Of a DNA stretch of 64,000 bases, positions 1-11,373 are shown piece by piece. The stretch covers positions 303,671 through 367,670 of the forward strand of contig NW_017265167.1 in NCBI RefSeq assembly GCF_001638985.1, in the 5' to 3' direction. The notes under the pieces were generated by a model, which worked only from the letters and a program-made list of their open reading frames with translations, did no database searches and had not been told where the DNA came from. Source of the DNA: Phycomyces blakesleeanus NRRL 1555(-). Lineage: Eukaryota > Mucoromycota > Mucoromycetes > Mucorales > Phycomycetaceae. The position numbers were made by a program, and so were the translations under genes. Positions within the stretch are counted from its first letter, which is position 1; each line of letters begins with the position of its first letter.

Positions 1-3000
1 TATATTTATATATTTAATAAATTAAATATATATTTATATGTTTATTTAAAAATAAAAATAAAAAGATATTAAGGGAAGTTCATGCGTCAAGCAAGAACAG
101 AGACCAAGTGTGAAAGTGAAGGGTAAACAAAAAAAGGTGTGGCAGAGGAACATTGTCCATCGTCGAACAAGAGAAAATACTGGCTTCTGAAATTTTCAAT
201 CGTCGTCCCTGTACCACCATTAAAGGAGACCCGTTCTGGTACTCTTTCATGGATCCACTCACTCATTGGACTTGTAATGACTTTTTTTTTTAGGTCTCCA
301 GAGTCCACGGTATGACAGGCACAATCATTTTTTTTTACTACTTTGTCTTTTTACTATTTTACCCTTTTACTATTTTGCCGTTTTACCCCTTTTACTTAGC
401 ATGTCTATATCTTTACGAGATTGTATTTTCTTGAAATATTGCCTATCATACATATACATATTAGTCGCAAGATCTTGATCTACTTTACAATAGGATAGAT
501 GTTTTTTTTTAAAGCTGATGTGTATAATGTAACACTAACTGCCATGAACATGAAAATCTTTCAGATCAATCTGCCCAGTTAAGTCAATCTAATCCCACGC
601 AGAGGCACAGAGAAACCAAATGGTCCTTTTTTTTTTACGATTCAGAATGTTGAATTGAATTTATACTCAGCCATTTCCTCATGGAAAGCGAATGCATTGT
701 CATGGCAACTAAAAAGCTTATTGTTAGTATTAGTATTAGTATCCTTTTTTTTCATTTATTGATATTGATATCATTATCACCGTGTTAATTATTATCTTTT
801 ATCTTGAATATTTATAATGACAATGATATTTCCACAGCAACATTTTAACTATATTTTCACATTCAAAAATAAACTAAAAGTATATTATTATCTATATAAA
901 GAAGGTTTGTTCTATATATACTTGTAGTCTGATTGCATTCTACACTCATGTATAATATATATATAGGTGACCAGACGGAACTTAATTTTTATACGTATAT
1001 ATTTTATATTCTTTATTTTATATAATGATTACCTCTTATTTTATTTTATTTATGACAGTGGTTTGCTTATCAATGATGTTTGATTTTTTTTATTGCTTTT
1101 AACTATCTCCACACTAAAATGCATTTTAGAATAAAACCCAAATTTTGGGTAAAGGCAATATAAGAACTCTTTATTTCTTTCTTTTTTTTAATAACAATAG
1201 TAGTTGCACACCTTATGCCATTATGATGCCGCGAGAAACAATAATGATAATTAAAGTATCGCACTTTCTTAAGAAGAAGAAGAAAAAGACGGTGTCGTAT
1301 GTTTTTAGAAGTGTCACACAATCGAGAAAATGAGGGAGAGAGGGAGAAAACAAAAGTGGCACATCTAGAGAAGATATATAAATGTGTATACAAAGGAGTG
1401 TATTTTTCTTTCATAAAATAAAAATAAGCAATTATGCTTTTTTTTTAAAAAAAAAAAGTTTTTTTTATTATAATTGTTCAAACAGTCATTTAAATATGGT
1501 TCAAAATAAAACGATAAAGGTTGCTTTTGTATAATCTGATTCTAGGTTTCAGTGATACAGACTTACAACGGTTCCTTCTCAAAAAGCTCACATTCTTTAA
1601 GCTTATACGATATACAATGACTGCATAGTGGAAGAACAATCTTTGTCTATGTGGGTATTTATAAAGCTGACATGATTTCCTTTTGATCTCGTTTATTGAA
1701 TAAACCCTATGCTACAAGTTCTTTTATATTTACCTTTGTTTCAAATTGTCAAGCCTATGGTGCATAACCAAAAAAAAATCAGTGCTGTGTAAAGATACTT
1801 TTATTATTTTTATTTGAGACAGCCACTTTAAATGTGACATGTAAGAGAGAGAGAGGGGGGGAGTGACAGAGTGACAAAAAAAAAGTAAATCGGCTTACAA
1901 CAATGATATTGATAAAAATGTAGCATAAAAAAACATGGTTAACAAGGACAAAATTATCACACCCATCGATCACAATACAAATTCTAAAGATGCTCCATAA
2001 CATTGTCTGTAATACGTTCGTTACACGTTGCCAGATTTTTCTTTTTTTATAACCGGAAATTTCAGCGAGTGAATTGAAATTAAGTTTAGTACCAAGGACT
2101 AAAAGGAGAAAAGAAAGAAAGAAAAAAAAGAGTCTCCCGTGCTGTACCGATCGACGCTAATTTTTCCGGTCAGATTTGTAGGCGTACCGTAAACCTTGAC
2201 TACGTGGTGCATTTCAAAAATATCAATAACAACAATAAAAAAAAAGTAACAACCATGGTTGTTATCATCAGATCATCACCAAATTATTTGTGCATTGTAT
2301 GTAACGATAAAAAAGTAATCAAATCTCCAAAGCCAGAAACCAATTGTTGCTAAGAGGACAGCGATGTTGGTATCCTATAAGTTTTTCTTTCTTCTTTTTA
2401 TTCTCTTTATTTGGTATTCATTGATGAACTTTAACATAAAGCACTAAAGTCGTGTAAGTTACAGGGCTGCGCATGATTTCTAATAATTGCTTTTAATTCT
2501 GTGTTATGAGAATTTTTTTTATTGACGTCAATATGTGTAGCTGCAGCTGTTTCAGAACTAATATTAGGAGGATTCTTCGGGTCCCAAGTTGGCAGACATG
2601 GTAACCAAAACATCCATACTCTTGCTTCCCATCTTGAGTTTTTTTCTTTCTCTATTTTTCTTTTAACCATCCCCATATGCTTCTTTGAAAATTCCCACGG
2701 ATACTAAGAGGGAGATATTGAGTTGTGGGAAGTCACAACTTATTGCTATAATGGTTAAAAGCGGATAATATGGGCTTACAAAAGAAAAAGTCAAATGTTT
2801 AACATTTCTGGCCGATTAAGCAATAGGTTGTAATTTTTCCTTAACATCCTCTCTAATATCCTATTAAATGAATTGTATTGTATTGGCACTGGCTTTATGA
2901 CTATCATAAGTGCAATTTATTTGTCGTTAATTAGTGTCTCTTTTTTTTTTGGAAATTTGAAAGCGACGTGAAGAAGAGAGAGAGAGAGAGAGAAGGTCAC

Positions 3001-4029
3001 AGACAACATATATATATAGAAAAGCAATGCTCATATACTCCAAAAAGCTTCTTTTGTGAAGTTCATGTTAATTAGTGTATTTTATGCAGTAAGTCCATAC
3101 TGAAAAGTTCTCGTGCAGCTTACTTGAGAAGCATTAACGAATTGGTATTTGTCGTGTTAGTAATATTGTATTATTTGTTTAAATCATACATATTGTTCAG
3201 TATAAAGCCGAATGGACAGATCAATAAAAAGTAGATATGAATTGGTTTTGAAGTGTATTTATCAGTCATATTTCTTTATATAATGATTTCCACCCAGAAA
3301 AAAAGGGCCACAAACCACAGCTGCATAGCATAAGGCGATTCAGATAACATGGAAAAAAATTAGTATGAAGGCATCCCTGCTATATTGTTTTCTTCTATAG
3401 ACACCATATTGTTGTGCCTTGAGTGAATACATGCAAAGTAAGATGCAGATTGTTATAGCTATGTTTATGGTGATACAGATGAAGAAGAAAAAATATTTAT
3501 AAGTTGAAGCTCATATAAAATATATACACACACAGTTTTTGGTGGGTTGTAATGTTATTGGGACTGTTCAATCGAATACTCTAATGAAACACCATCTCAG
3601 TTTTGACAAAGATCTATACCAAGAAAAGCGTTTTATATTCCGATATAATCAGTTTTTCTTTTGGTCGTTGTATAACCATTAAGTTTGGTATTATTATATT
3701 TTAGAAACAAATGGACTTATTAAAGTTTAAGGTACATAAGACTCCTCATGTAAAGCACAGTTAGGAAAGTGTATAACTTTAGGTAAGAAGCATGCTAAAG
3801 TGCATATTTGGTGGTTTTAAATCGCTAGGCACATAGCATAAGATAAAAATGGGAAAAAAGAGGGAAAAAAGAGGGAAGAATAGAATGGGTGTTAATTTGG
3901 AATATAGATTAATCGGAAAGAAATTATAGTCGAACTTCATGTAACAATGTACAAGATTTAAGAGTAACTAGAGCCAAAAGAAAGAAAAAACGATATTGAA
4001 AAGTTGCTGTTGAATGAAGCAGTACTTTA
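1..4029. other. AT-rich intergenic region, no supported gene
   Basis: About 4 kb of very AT-rich DNA with homopolymer A/T runs, TA stretches and an AG dinucleotide run near 2974-2993. Reading frames of 60-100 codons occur on both strands but show no recognisable domain, no consistent splice structure and low-complexity composition. A degenerate dispersed repeat lies at 3594-3700 and is listed separately. Confidence 0.6.
3594..3700. repeat. Degenerate dispersed repeat, copy 1
   Basis: This stretch resembles 35448-35565. Both contain an ATCTC-GTTT-GACAAAGATCTATA-CAA core, then a TATATT-CGATAT block, a TTTTCTTTTG block and later TGGTATTATTA, in the same order. The copies differ by scattered substitutions, and the second has a GT run inserted. 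The element class is unknown. Confidence 0.55.
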
Positions 4030-5783
4030 TTAAGACACAAGACTTGGGAGTAAAGTTATTCTGTCAGTACTGATTCCCATTACATCTTCAGGGCTTATAT
4101 GACTAACTCGACTTTGAAGGATCTGGATATCAGATTCAGTCATTGATCCAATTGCCATGTTATTTAATGCTACTGCAAATGGGACATCACATCTTTGTCG
4201 CATTATCTCCTTTAGCTTATGCACTTTGAAAAGCTTCCAAATTTCGTATCCAAATAATGATACAAACGAATTTGAAGTTCTTCCATGTTCTGTCTATAGA
4301 GTGGAGTGCCACCAACTGGTGGAAGTTACAGGAAGTCACCAAATACAATAACTGAATTTCCACCAAAAGGAACAAATCGATCAAGTATGTCTCATAGTTT
4401 TCGATCTACCCATCCGAACAGTGTTTCTCCTACCATACTTATTTCGCCAATAATGATTACTTTCAGGCCTGCAAGTGCGGCACCCGTTGAATGTGAGACA
4501 TCTGATGAGAGTGGGGAAATATCTCCTCTCCAAATTTGTGCTACAGGGAGCCGATACGTTGAAAGCAGCCTTTCCTGTGAGAGCACGCAGCAGTACTGAT
4601 GGTGTATTCATATCCCTTTTTCTCGTCTTGTCAAACTCGCGCACAAGACTTTGATAAAGTGCTTTTATCAGTAAACCTTTTCTTGTACCGGCTTCTCCTG
4701 TTAAGAAATAATAGAAAGGTGCATGGTGTTGTACTGATGTAGAGGAGCTGGACTGATGTGCAAGTACAGGAGTCGTTGCTGTCACTAATATGATTTATAA
4801 CGTGGTACAGATACTGTTTCTGCTGCAAGTTCAACGTTGATAAAAGGGCTTGATATTCAGAATTGCTTAGCCACTTTGGAATTCTGACTCGTTCAAGATA
4901 GGTCAATTGGTTGTTATGTGTAGAAGTATTTGGATTAAGTTCATCTGTTAGGTATGTTGTTTTATAATAGTGACCTTATTCACTATCATAGACATCCAAA
5001 GTATAACTTCCAAAATCATCGTCTAGGAAATACAGGGCCATGACATCTGTATTCTCTCCAGGTACATCATCTCTTTCTGCATTCATATTACTGCGTTCAA
5101 GGGAAACCATTTCGAGATACCCATTTTGTACATCATCATCAAATTGGCTAGCTTGTCGTCATAATCAACATTATGTTCATTTATCTCATCAGCATTGGTT
5201 ACAGTAGTGGTATTCGAATTAGCTGTACTTGATGGAGGTCTTTTTTTTTTGGAAAATTTGAAATATGGAGCCAATTGAGCTAAAGTAAAGTTTTCCAATT
5301 CTTGTGGTCTGCAGGCATAATGATCAATCAGTCCTGCTTCAAAGCAGTTTGTAAAATTTGGATCCATTGCTACAAGTTCAGATTGCTTCTGTAAGATATG
5401 AAAGCTGATTTTCGGGCCCGATTTTTGGTATAGATCTTGTTACTGTACTTGTTTCTGACATTCCGACTCGTAGTAAGTTGTATATTAGTCCTTGAGTAGA
5501 TATATCGCTGGTATTGTAATAGGTCCCAGAAAGTGATCTCATCAATATCAAAAAGCGTTGAACTGATATCTTCTTCATGGTCGTTATAAATCTCTTTGAG
5601 AGTCTTGTTAATCCATTTATCTGCCTTGCTTGTGTAATAGACAGCATATTTGCAACATTCATATTGGCTAATAATAATCCGGATGTCTATATTTGCCCTG
5701 AGAATGTTGAATGTTTTCTGATTGTAATTGTTCATCTTGATTTCATTTGGTTTTCGCTGGAGCATGACTTTATTCATCTTTAG
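4030..5783 (-). pseudogene. Decayed Helitron-type PIF1-like helicase
   Basis: Minus-strand fragments in several frames match, in order, the helicase encoded by fungal Helitrons. First comes a stretch with NNYNQKTFNILRANIDI, then one with EAGLIDHYACRPQELENFTLAQ, the PIF1 core with LTGEAGTRKG followed by LLRALTGKAAFNV, then VIIIGEISMVGETLFGWVD, and finally a piece with ALNNMAIGSMTESDIQ. The Walker A motif is altered: the usual GxGKS/T reads GTRKG. The Walker B aspartate is replaced by glycine in IIIGEISM. Frame changes and stops separate the fragments, so the gene is dead. In an intact element this protein would drive rolling-circle transposition. Element ends were not identified. An ordinary cellular PIF1 is unlikely because of the upstream Helitron-specific part. 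Confidence 0.8.
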
Positions 5784-6772
5784 AGTACTACGAGCTAATG
5801 ATGGGTGCTAATCAGTCATTGTAAGATTAATAGTTAATAAAAACTCGGCGAACCTCATGGGGGACATTTGATCTTCATAGTTATTAAAGATATGTTCTTT
5901 ATGTGAAATATTATGCTTGAGTAAAGAAGGTCAGGGACAACATGGGGCAAGCTCGGGATTGGTCAAATAGATAAAGTTTAAACCCAACGTTGGGATCGAG
6001 CATCAAATTAAAAAAAAAAAATTAGAGCAAATTGTAGTTTCAAGAAAGTCATGCGAAGTATATTTCTTTCTATCTAGGAAAATAAATACATATTATATAT
6101 ATATATATATGAGTAATTATTTTCTTTATAATAAAAGATAATCTAAGCCCACTTAAAAGAGAGACACCTCCAAACGCCTTGATCTACTAACCTTTTGGCG
6201 TTCTATACTGCGGGTAAACAAGAGTTCCGATTTGCCCTTTTTTTTCAGATATTCCATTAAACCAACAATTTAATATGTTTTTTTTTAAAGAAAAAAGAAA
6301 AAATATATGAGGCGTGGATGCTTGATTATATAAAAATTAGATAAAAACACATATGTGCTTACATGAATTTTACTTTTATTATGACTTTCAAGCGGTATAG
6401 ATCATATAATATCTACATTAAACTTGTATTCTATTTTACATTGGCACTGTACCTCTATATGTATCCTCGACACTTTTGTATCAAATCCTGGGTTGATTAT
6501 AATACTGCCTCTTTTTTTTTGTTTGTTTGTTTGAGCCAGATCTAATGAAGTTCGATTTTCTATGTGGCTACTCTCAGTTTTGAGATCTTAAAGGGGTTCC
6601 TTACCGTTATTACTGTATATCAATGAATTAATGAATAGATGGGTTAATGAACGAATGTGGTAAATTTGGAGTATTTCATTTTCCGACTCCAAAGTCTTAT
6701 TTATTCACTTTTTACTCTCTGGGTATGTCACTTTTGCGTTGGACTGACTATTTCATTTCATATTTATTTTTA

Positions 6773-6803
<31 letters not shown>

Positions 6804-6844
6804 TTATTTTTTTTTAAAAAAAAAAAACTATACTATACTATACC
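5784..6844. other. Intergenic region upstream of MTG1
   Basis: AT-rich spacer. It contains a perfect 12-base palindrome (CCCAACGTTGGG, 5983-5994), a TA run near 6098-6110 and a TTTTTA tandem array at about 6763-6800 just before an A-rich leader and short CTATA repeats that precede the MTG1 start codon. No gene is supported. Confidence 0.6.
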
Positions 6845-7915
6845 ATGGCATCTCGATTTATTCCGAGGTCTTCATTTCCTTATGATCGTGTGATCAACTG
6901 GTTTCCTGGTCATATGGCAAAGGGTCTTCGCATGATCTCTGAAAAACTCAATTCAGTTGATCTTATTGTCGAGGTCCGCGATGCCAGAATTCCTCTTTCT
7001 TCTGTCAATCCAAACTTTGAAAAGGTTGTTGGTCGCAAACCTCGGTTGATCGTCTACAACAAACATGATCTTGCACACCCAGACACCAAAGATATTATCA
7101 CAAAAGCGTTTGCACGCAATGCTCCTCACACCCCTGTCATTTTCACAAGCTGTCTTAAAGACATGAACATTCGTGCGATTCTCAATCAGGCTGCACTCTT
7201 GGCAGATCCCATTCCACAGGTCACCTTGATGATCGTGGGCATGCCAAATGTCGGCAAGTCTTCGCTGATCAATTCCTTGCGACGGGTGGGTGTAGGTAAA
7301 GGTAAGGCTGCCCAGACAGGGGCACAGCCTGGTGTGACGCGCACGTTGGTTGGCACAGTCAAGGTTCTCGAGGATCCAACTGTGTATCTGATCGACACTC
7401 CGGGTGTTATGGTACCACACATTGCTGATCCTGTCCGGAGTCTAAAGGTTGCCCTGACTGGTGGAATTCGTGATCATCTTTCGGACGAACAGATTATGGC
7501 TGATTATCTATTATATCGTCTGAATGAGAAGGAAGCACATGGATACTCGACTTGGTTCAGATTGCCAGATGAACAGCCGACCAACAGTGTGGATGTCCTA
7601 CTGGAGTCTGTTGCCAAACGTATTGGTGCAGTTGTCAAGGGAGGCGAGTATGAGCACACGATGGCAGCTAAGTTCTTTTTAAAGCATTACCGGACGGGAA
7701 AGCTGGGGCAGTTTACACTGGATGATATCAGCCCTGAAGGATTAGAGACTTTCTTTGAACGAGTGAAGATGTATGGCAGTGAGGGAAAGACGGCAGATGA
7801 TGGAGTTAGTCGACGTCAGGAAAAGAAGATGGCGAAACTGGCTGCACGAAAAGAGGCCCAGAGGATCTTTAAACTAGAAGGAGGTAGTAGACGCAATCCA
7901 GATTCGTTTGCTTAG
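6845..7915 (+). CDS. MTG1: Mitochondrial ribosome-assembly GTPase 1
   Basis: Intronless, 356 residues. It belongs to the YlqF/RbgA/MTG1 family of circularly permuted GTPases, which act late in large-subunit assembly of the mitochondrial ribosome. The N-terminal WFPGHM motif (residues 19-24) is typical. The G motifs come in permuted order: G4 NKHD (72-75), G5-like TSC (about 101), G1 GMPNVGKSS (132-140) and G3 DTPG (about 184-187). The C-terminal helical part ends in a basic, lysine/arginine-rich tail. Length matches the family (about 310-370). The start is the first ATG, in a favourable ACCATGG context. No long presequence is obvious, but the short basic and hydroxylated N-terminus fits mitochondrial import. 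Its neighbours are unrelated. Confidence 0.93.
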   Translation: MASRFIPRSSFPYDRVINWFPGHMAKGLRMISEKLNSVDLIVEVRDARIPLSSVNPNFEKVVGRKPRLIVYNKHDLAHPDTKDIITKAFARNAPHTPVIFTSCLKDMNIRAILNQAALLADPIPQVTLMIVGMPNVGKSSLINSLRRVGVGKGKAAQTGAQPGVTRTLVGTVKVLEDPTVYLIDTPGVMVPHIADPVRSLKVALTGGIRDHLSDEQIMADYLLYRLNEKEAHGYSTWFRLPDEQPTNSVDVLLESVAKRIGAVVKGGEYEHTMAAKFFLKHYRTGKLGQFTLDDISPEGLETFFERVKMYGSEGKTADDGVSRRQEKKMAKLAARKEAQRIFKLEGGSRRNPDSFA

Positions 7916-8521
7916 TTTAGGCGGCTAGTTCAATCGAATTAGATTGGATTGGATTGGATTGGATTGGATTAGATGTGATGTGATTGTATCTTCTATATCT
8001 CTATCTGTATTGTGTATAATTGTATAATAGACCCTCTTTGAACCACAAAACAAGTACATTTGACAATGTGTAATAGTAGTATAGACTTTTACTTCTTTAT
8101 TTTGTGGTTAGATGTTCCAAGTTTGATTTGCCTTGTACAAGAGAACATTACTCCCTCTAGATTCCAACAACAAGAAATATAGTCAGTTTGGGACAGTACT
8201 CATGTGTTTAAAAGGCCATAATAGAATATTTCCACAAAGCGTCTTTATCCCAATAGGAAAGCCTTCTGTCCTTGTCAGATTATATTGACCCTTTATTTAG
8301 TCCAACTTTGTCAAGCTATTGAAAGTGAATTATATATGGATATAAAAGTATATATTTATATTCTTTTATGCCCCTTGTTTTATTCAGACGCCATATTCAT
8401 TTCCTTTCATTTCATTTATTCTTCTTACTCTTCTTCTTTTATATATAAATTAAAGGATATTGAATATTTTATCCTCTTCTTCTCTTTATTTATTTTTCCT
8501 CCCTTTCTTCTTTGATTTACA
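7916..8521. other. Spacer between MTG1 and the TBC gene
   Basis: This 606-base spacer holds the MTG1 3' UTR with a TTGGA/GGATT tandem array (7943-7970) and the pyrimidine-rich leader of the next gene. No coding region is supported. Confidence 0.6.
7943..7970. repeat. GGATT pentanucleotide array
   Basis: Five to six consecutive copies of a five-base unit (ATTGG) lie just after the MTG1 stop codon, followed by a GTGAT variant. It is a simple tandem repeat in a 3' UTR. Confidence 0.9.
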
Positions 8522-10900
8522 ATGACCGGCGTATTTAAAGAACAGCCCAAAAAACACATCCAACAAAGCTTTCAAAAAGCATTTGACAATCTTTCTTTAT
8601 CCGCCAGTACGATAATCAAGCGACGTACTTCAGATGGAGACCAGACCAGACAAACCGCAGAAGCTGCCCAGCGATTGTCCACAAAACCACTACCTCAGCT
8701 ATCACATAGCCTCACTGCCACAAAACCTCATCCTAGTTTACCAGAACCATCAAAGTTTGGATATTGTCCTGAGATCTTGTCCGGTACAGATCACTACAGC
8801 CGCAGCCAAAAATATAACCCCAGTTACAATACCCTGCCTTTCAAACCTGACTCTTTAAGCTTCAAAAAGACTCGTCCGGGTTCCACGACTTCTCTACAAT
8901 CCGAATATTCATACTCCTCTGACACTCACCCCTGGAGACTCGAAACCTTTGTGAATGGCGAGTTTAAAGAAAACTCCAAGGATGACGAATGTCGTAATTC
9001 TGCAATTGCAAGTGAAAAGAGGTAAAGAGAATATTTGTATTTCTTATTTGCATTAGTAATAGCTATAATTTATAATTAATTTTTTGCTTGTAGAGATATT
9101 TATGGATTCAAATTACCGACCCAATGGGTAAAGCAACAATACCTAGATCAATTTGATACCTATTATCAACCTATTCTTGACAGTCAAGAACAGCGGTGGA
9201 AGATTTACTTATCAGAGCAAAAGTCTGAGTGGCCACCACTTGATTCAAAACGTAAGTAAAATCAACAGAATATTGGTTGTTTAAAAAAAAAAATTCATGG
9301 TTAATTTTCCTAGTCAAAAGATATACTCGTAAAGGTATTCCAAATCATCTCAGAGGAAAGGTAATATAGTAATCGAGTGAATAAGAAGTAGAAATAAAGA
9401 CTAGATCTTTGTTGAATTCATCATCTTAAATGTATAAACTAATACCAATATAGGCATGGTTTCATTACAGTGGAGCAAAAACAAAGATGGAAAATAATCC
9501 AATGTTATTTGATTCCTTGCTAAAGACAGCTATTTCAATGGGAGAGCACAACGAATACGCCGAAATTATCCATCGTGGTAAGGTTGAATACAAAACTTCA
9601 TCTACATATGTATACCCCCTTAGTTTTCTTTATTTTATATCTTTTTTCCCTTTTTCTGTTGGGCTAGTTATTATTTTATAAAGAAGTTCGAGGCAAAGTA
9701 ATGGCAATAAGTCCAACAAGTTACATGCGAACAATACACAAGCCCACGTGCTTTTATTCTTATATGGATATCTATATAATGTTTCTAAAATATAAAAAAA
9801 CTATTATCATTATCATGTTAGAGTAGATCTACACCGTACATTTCCTGACAATCATCGGTTTCAATGTGCTGTGTCTAGTACGGATGGTTCGGCCGTCATG
9901 ATGCCAGAAAGCAACCCTACCCTGATGGCCCTCGAGCGAGTCTTGTTGGCCTATAGTATCTATTCACCTCAGGTAGGATACTGTCAATCGCTCAACTATA
10001 TTGTTGGCTTCTTCTTGCTGTTTCTGGAGACAGCATCGGAAGAAGAGGCGTTTTGGATGTTGGTTGTCACGGTACATGACTATTTCCCAGAAAATATGTA
10101 TGATGTTACGATGGAAGGAGCCAATATTGATCAGACTGTCCTGATGCTCATGATATCCGAGCGACTTCCGGCCGTGTGGAATAAGATTGCAAACGGAAAG
10201 TCATTCTGGGAATGTGAGCAGGCTGACTGTCTACCACCTGTTACTCTGGTCACTGGTCATTGGTTTCTTACCTTGTTTATCAATATTCTTCCAGTCGAGG
10301 TGAGAATATATATATATATATATATATATATTAATTTCAAATAATAATAATATTAAGTAAAGCTATATGCAACAAGACGTCTTATTTATATTCTTATATT
10401 TCTTTTATAGACCGTACTTCGTATATGGGATTGTTTTTTTGTGCAAGTACTTTTCTTTCTCTATTAATTTTTATATGCGTTACTAAACAATAATAATGAA
10501 TTATTTTAGTGAGGGCCACATCGTCATGTTCAAGGTTGCTTTGGCAATTTTCAAGCTCAATGAACACAACATAGGGGATCTTGAAGATCCTGTAGATGTC
10601 TTTAGGATTCTTCAAAATATGCCACGCCGTTTAATAGACTGTCACAGGCTGATGGAGGTAAATAATCAAATATAATTTATTTTATTTATTTTTTTAAAAA
10701 AAAGTATAAGTATAATTAATCTATAGTTGTTTTTTTTTGTAATTTTTTTTATATATATCTAATTATATAAATAGTATGTATTCAATCCCTCGAGTATTTC
10801 AGCAGACCTCTGTCCAAAAGATATTCAATCTAAACGAAGCCTATTTCGAGAACAGCGTAAACAAAGACGCGTTTCTGCCACTCGTAATAAACATGCATAA
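8522..10900 (+). CDS. TBC-domain Rab GTPase-activating protein, frameshifted in exon 4
   Basis: Eight exons: 8522-9021, 9094-9251, 9314-9360, 9453-9577, 9827-10299, 10411-10442, 10510-10657 and 10775-10900. The encoded protein is about 535 residues. The first 165 are disordered and Ser/Pro-rich, followed by a TBC domain with IPNHLRGKAW, the arginine-finger motif IIHRDLHRTFPDN (IxxDxxR) and the glutamine-finger motif VGYCQSLN. The family accelerates GTP hydrolysis on Rab proteins in membrane traffic, and this one resembles the GRTP1/TBC1D2/Gyp2 group. The exon lengths sum to 1609, one base too many: a run of six A at about 9476-9481 breaks the frame between WFHYSGAK and TKMENNP. This could be a sequencing error or a real lesion. 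Intron 6 appears to use a GC donor at 10443. The Rab target is unknown. Confidence 0.83.
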
Positions 10901-10951
10901 TATATATAGCTTATATTTATATGCGTTGATTTACACAGTGTGTTTTTTTAC

Positions 10952-10984
<33 letters not shown>

Positions 10985-11373
10985 GTACTAATGTATATGT
11001 ATATAAATAAGTTTGAAAATATATATCACTTTTAATGTAAATCGCTTTTTTTTATATATTTTATATATTGTATTGTGTATATATTTGTGTTTTCAAAAGA
11101 AATAAGAAAAGAATCAATGGTGAGAGGACAAAATCAACTATGTTGTGAATATATATAAAAGAATAGTATGGCTTTAAGATAGATAGAGAGATAAAGATAA
11201 AGAAGGAAGGATCAATAAGGGTATCACGGTAAATATTTGGTTTTCTCTTTTGTTCTTTAAAGAAATAAAAAATGAATGGACGAACCAATGAACGAATGAA
11301 TGAAAAAGAAGAAGAAAAAGGGCATCTTGGTCCTTTACTCTTCTTCTTCTTCTTCTTCTTGTTCGGTTAAGAT
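10901..11373. other. Convergent 3' spacer
   Basis: AT-rich spacer between the convergent TBC and TLC genes. It contains an AAT trinucleotide run (about 10953-10983) and a TTC run (about 11340-11360). No gene was seen. Confidence 0.6.
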
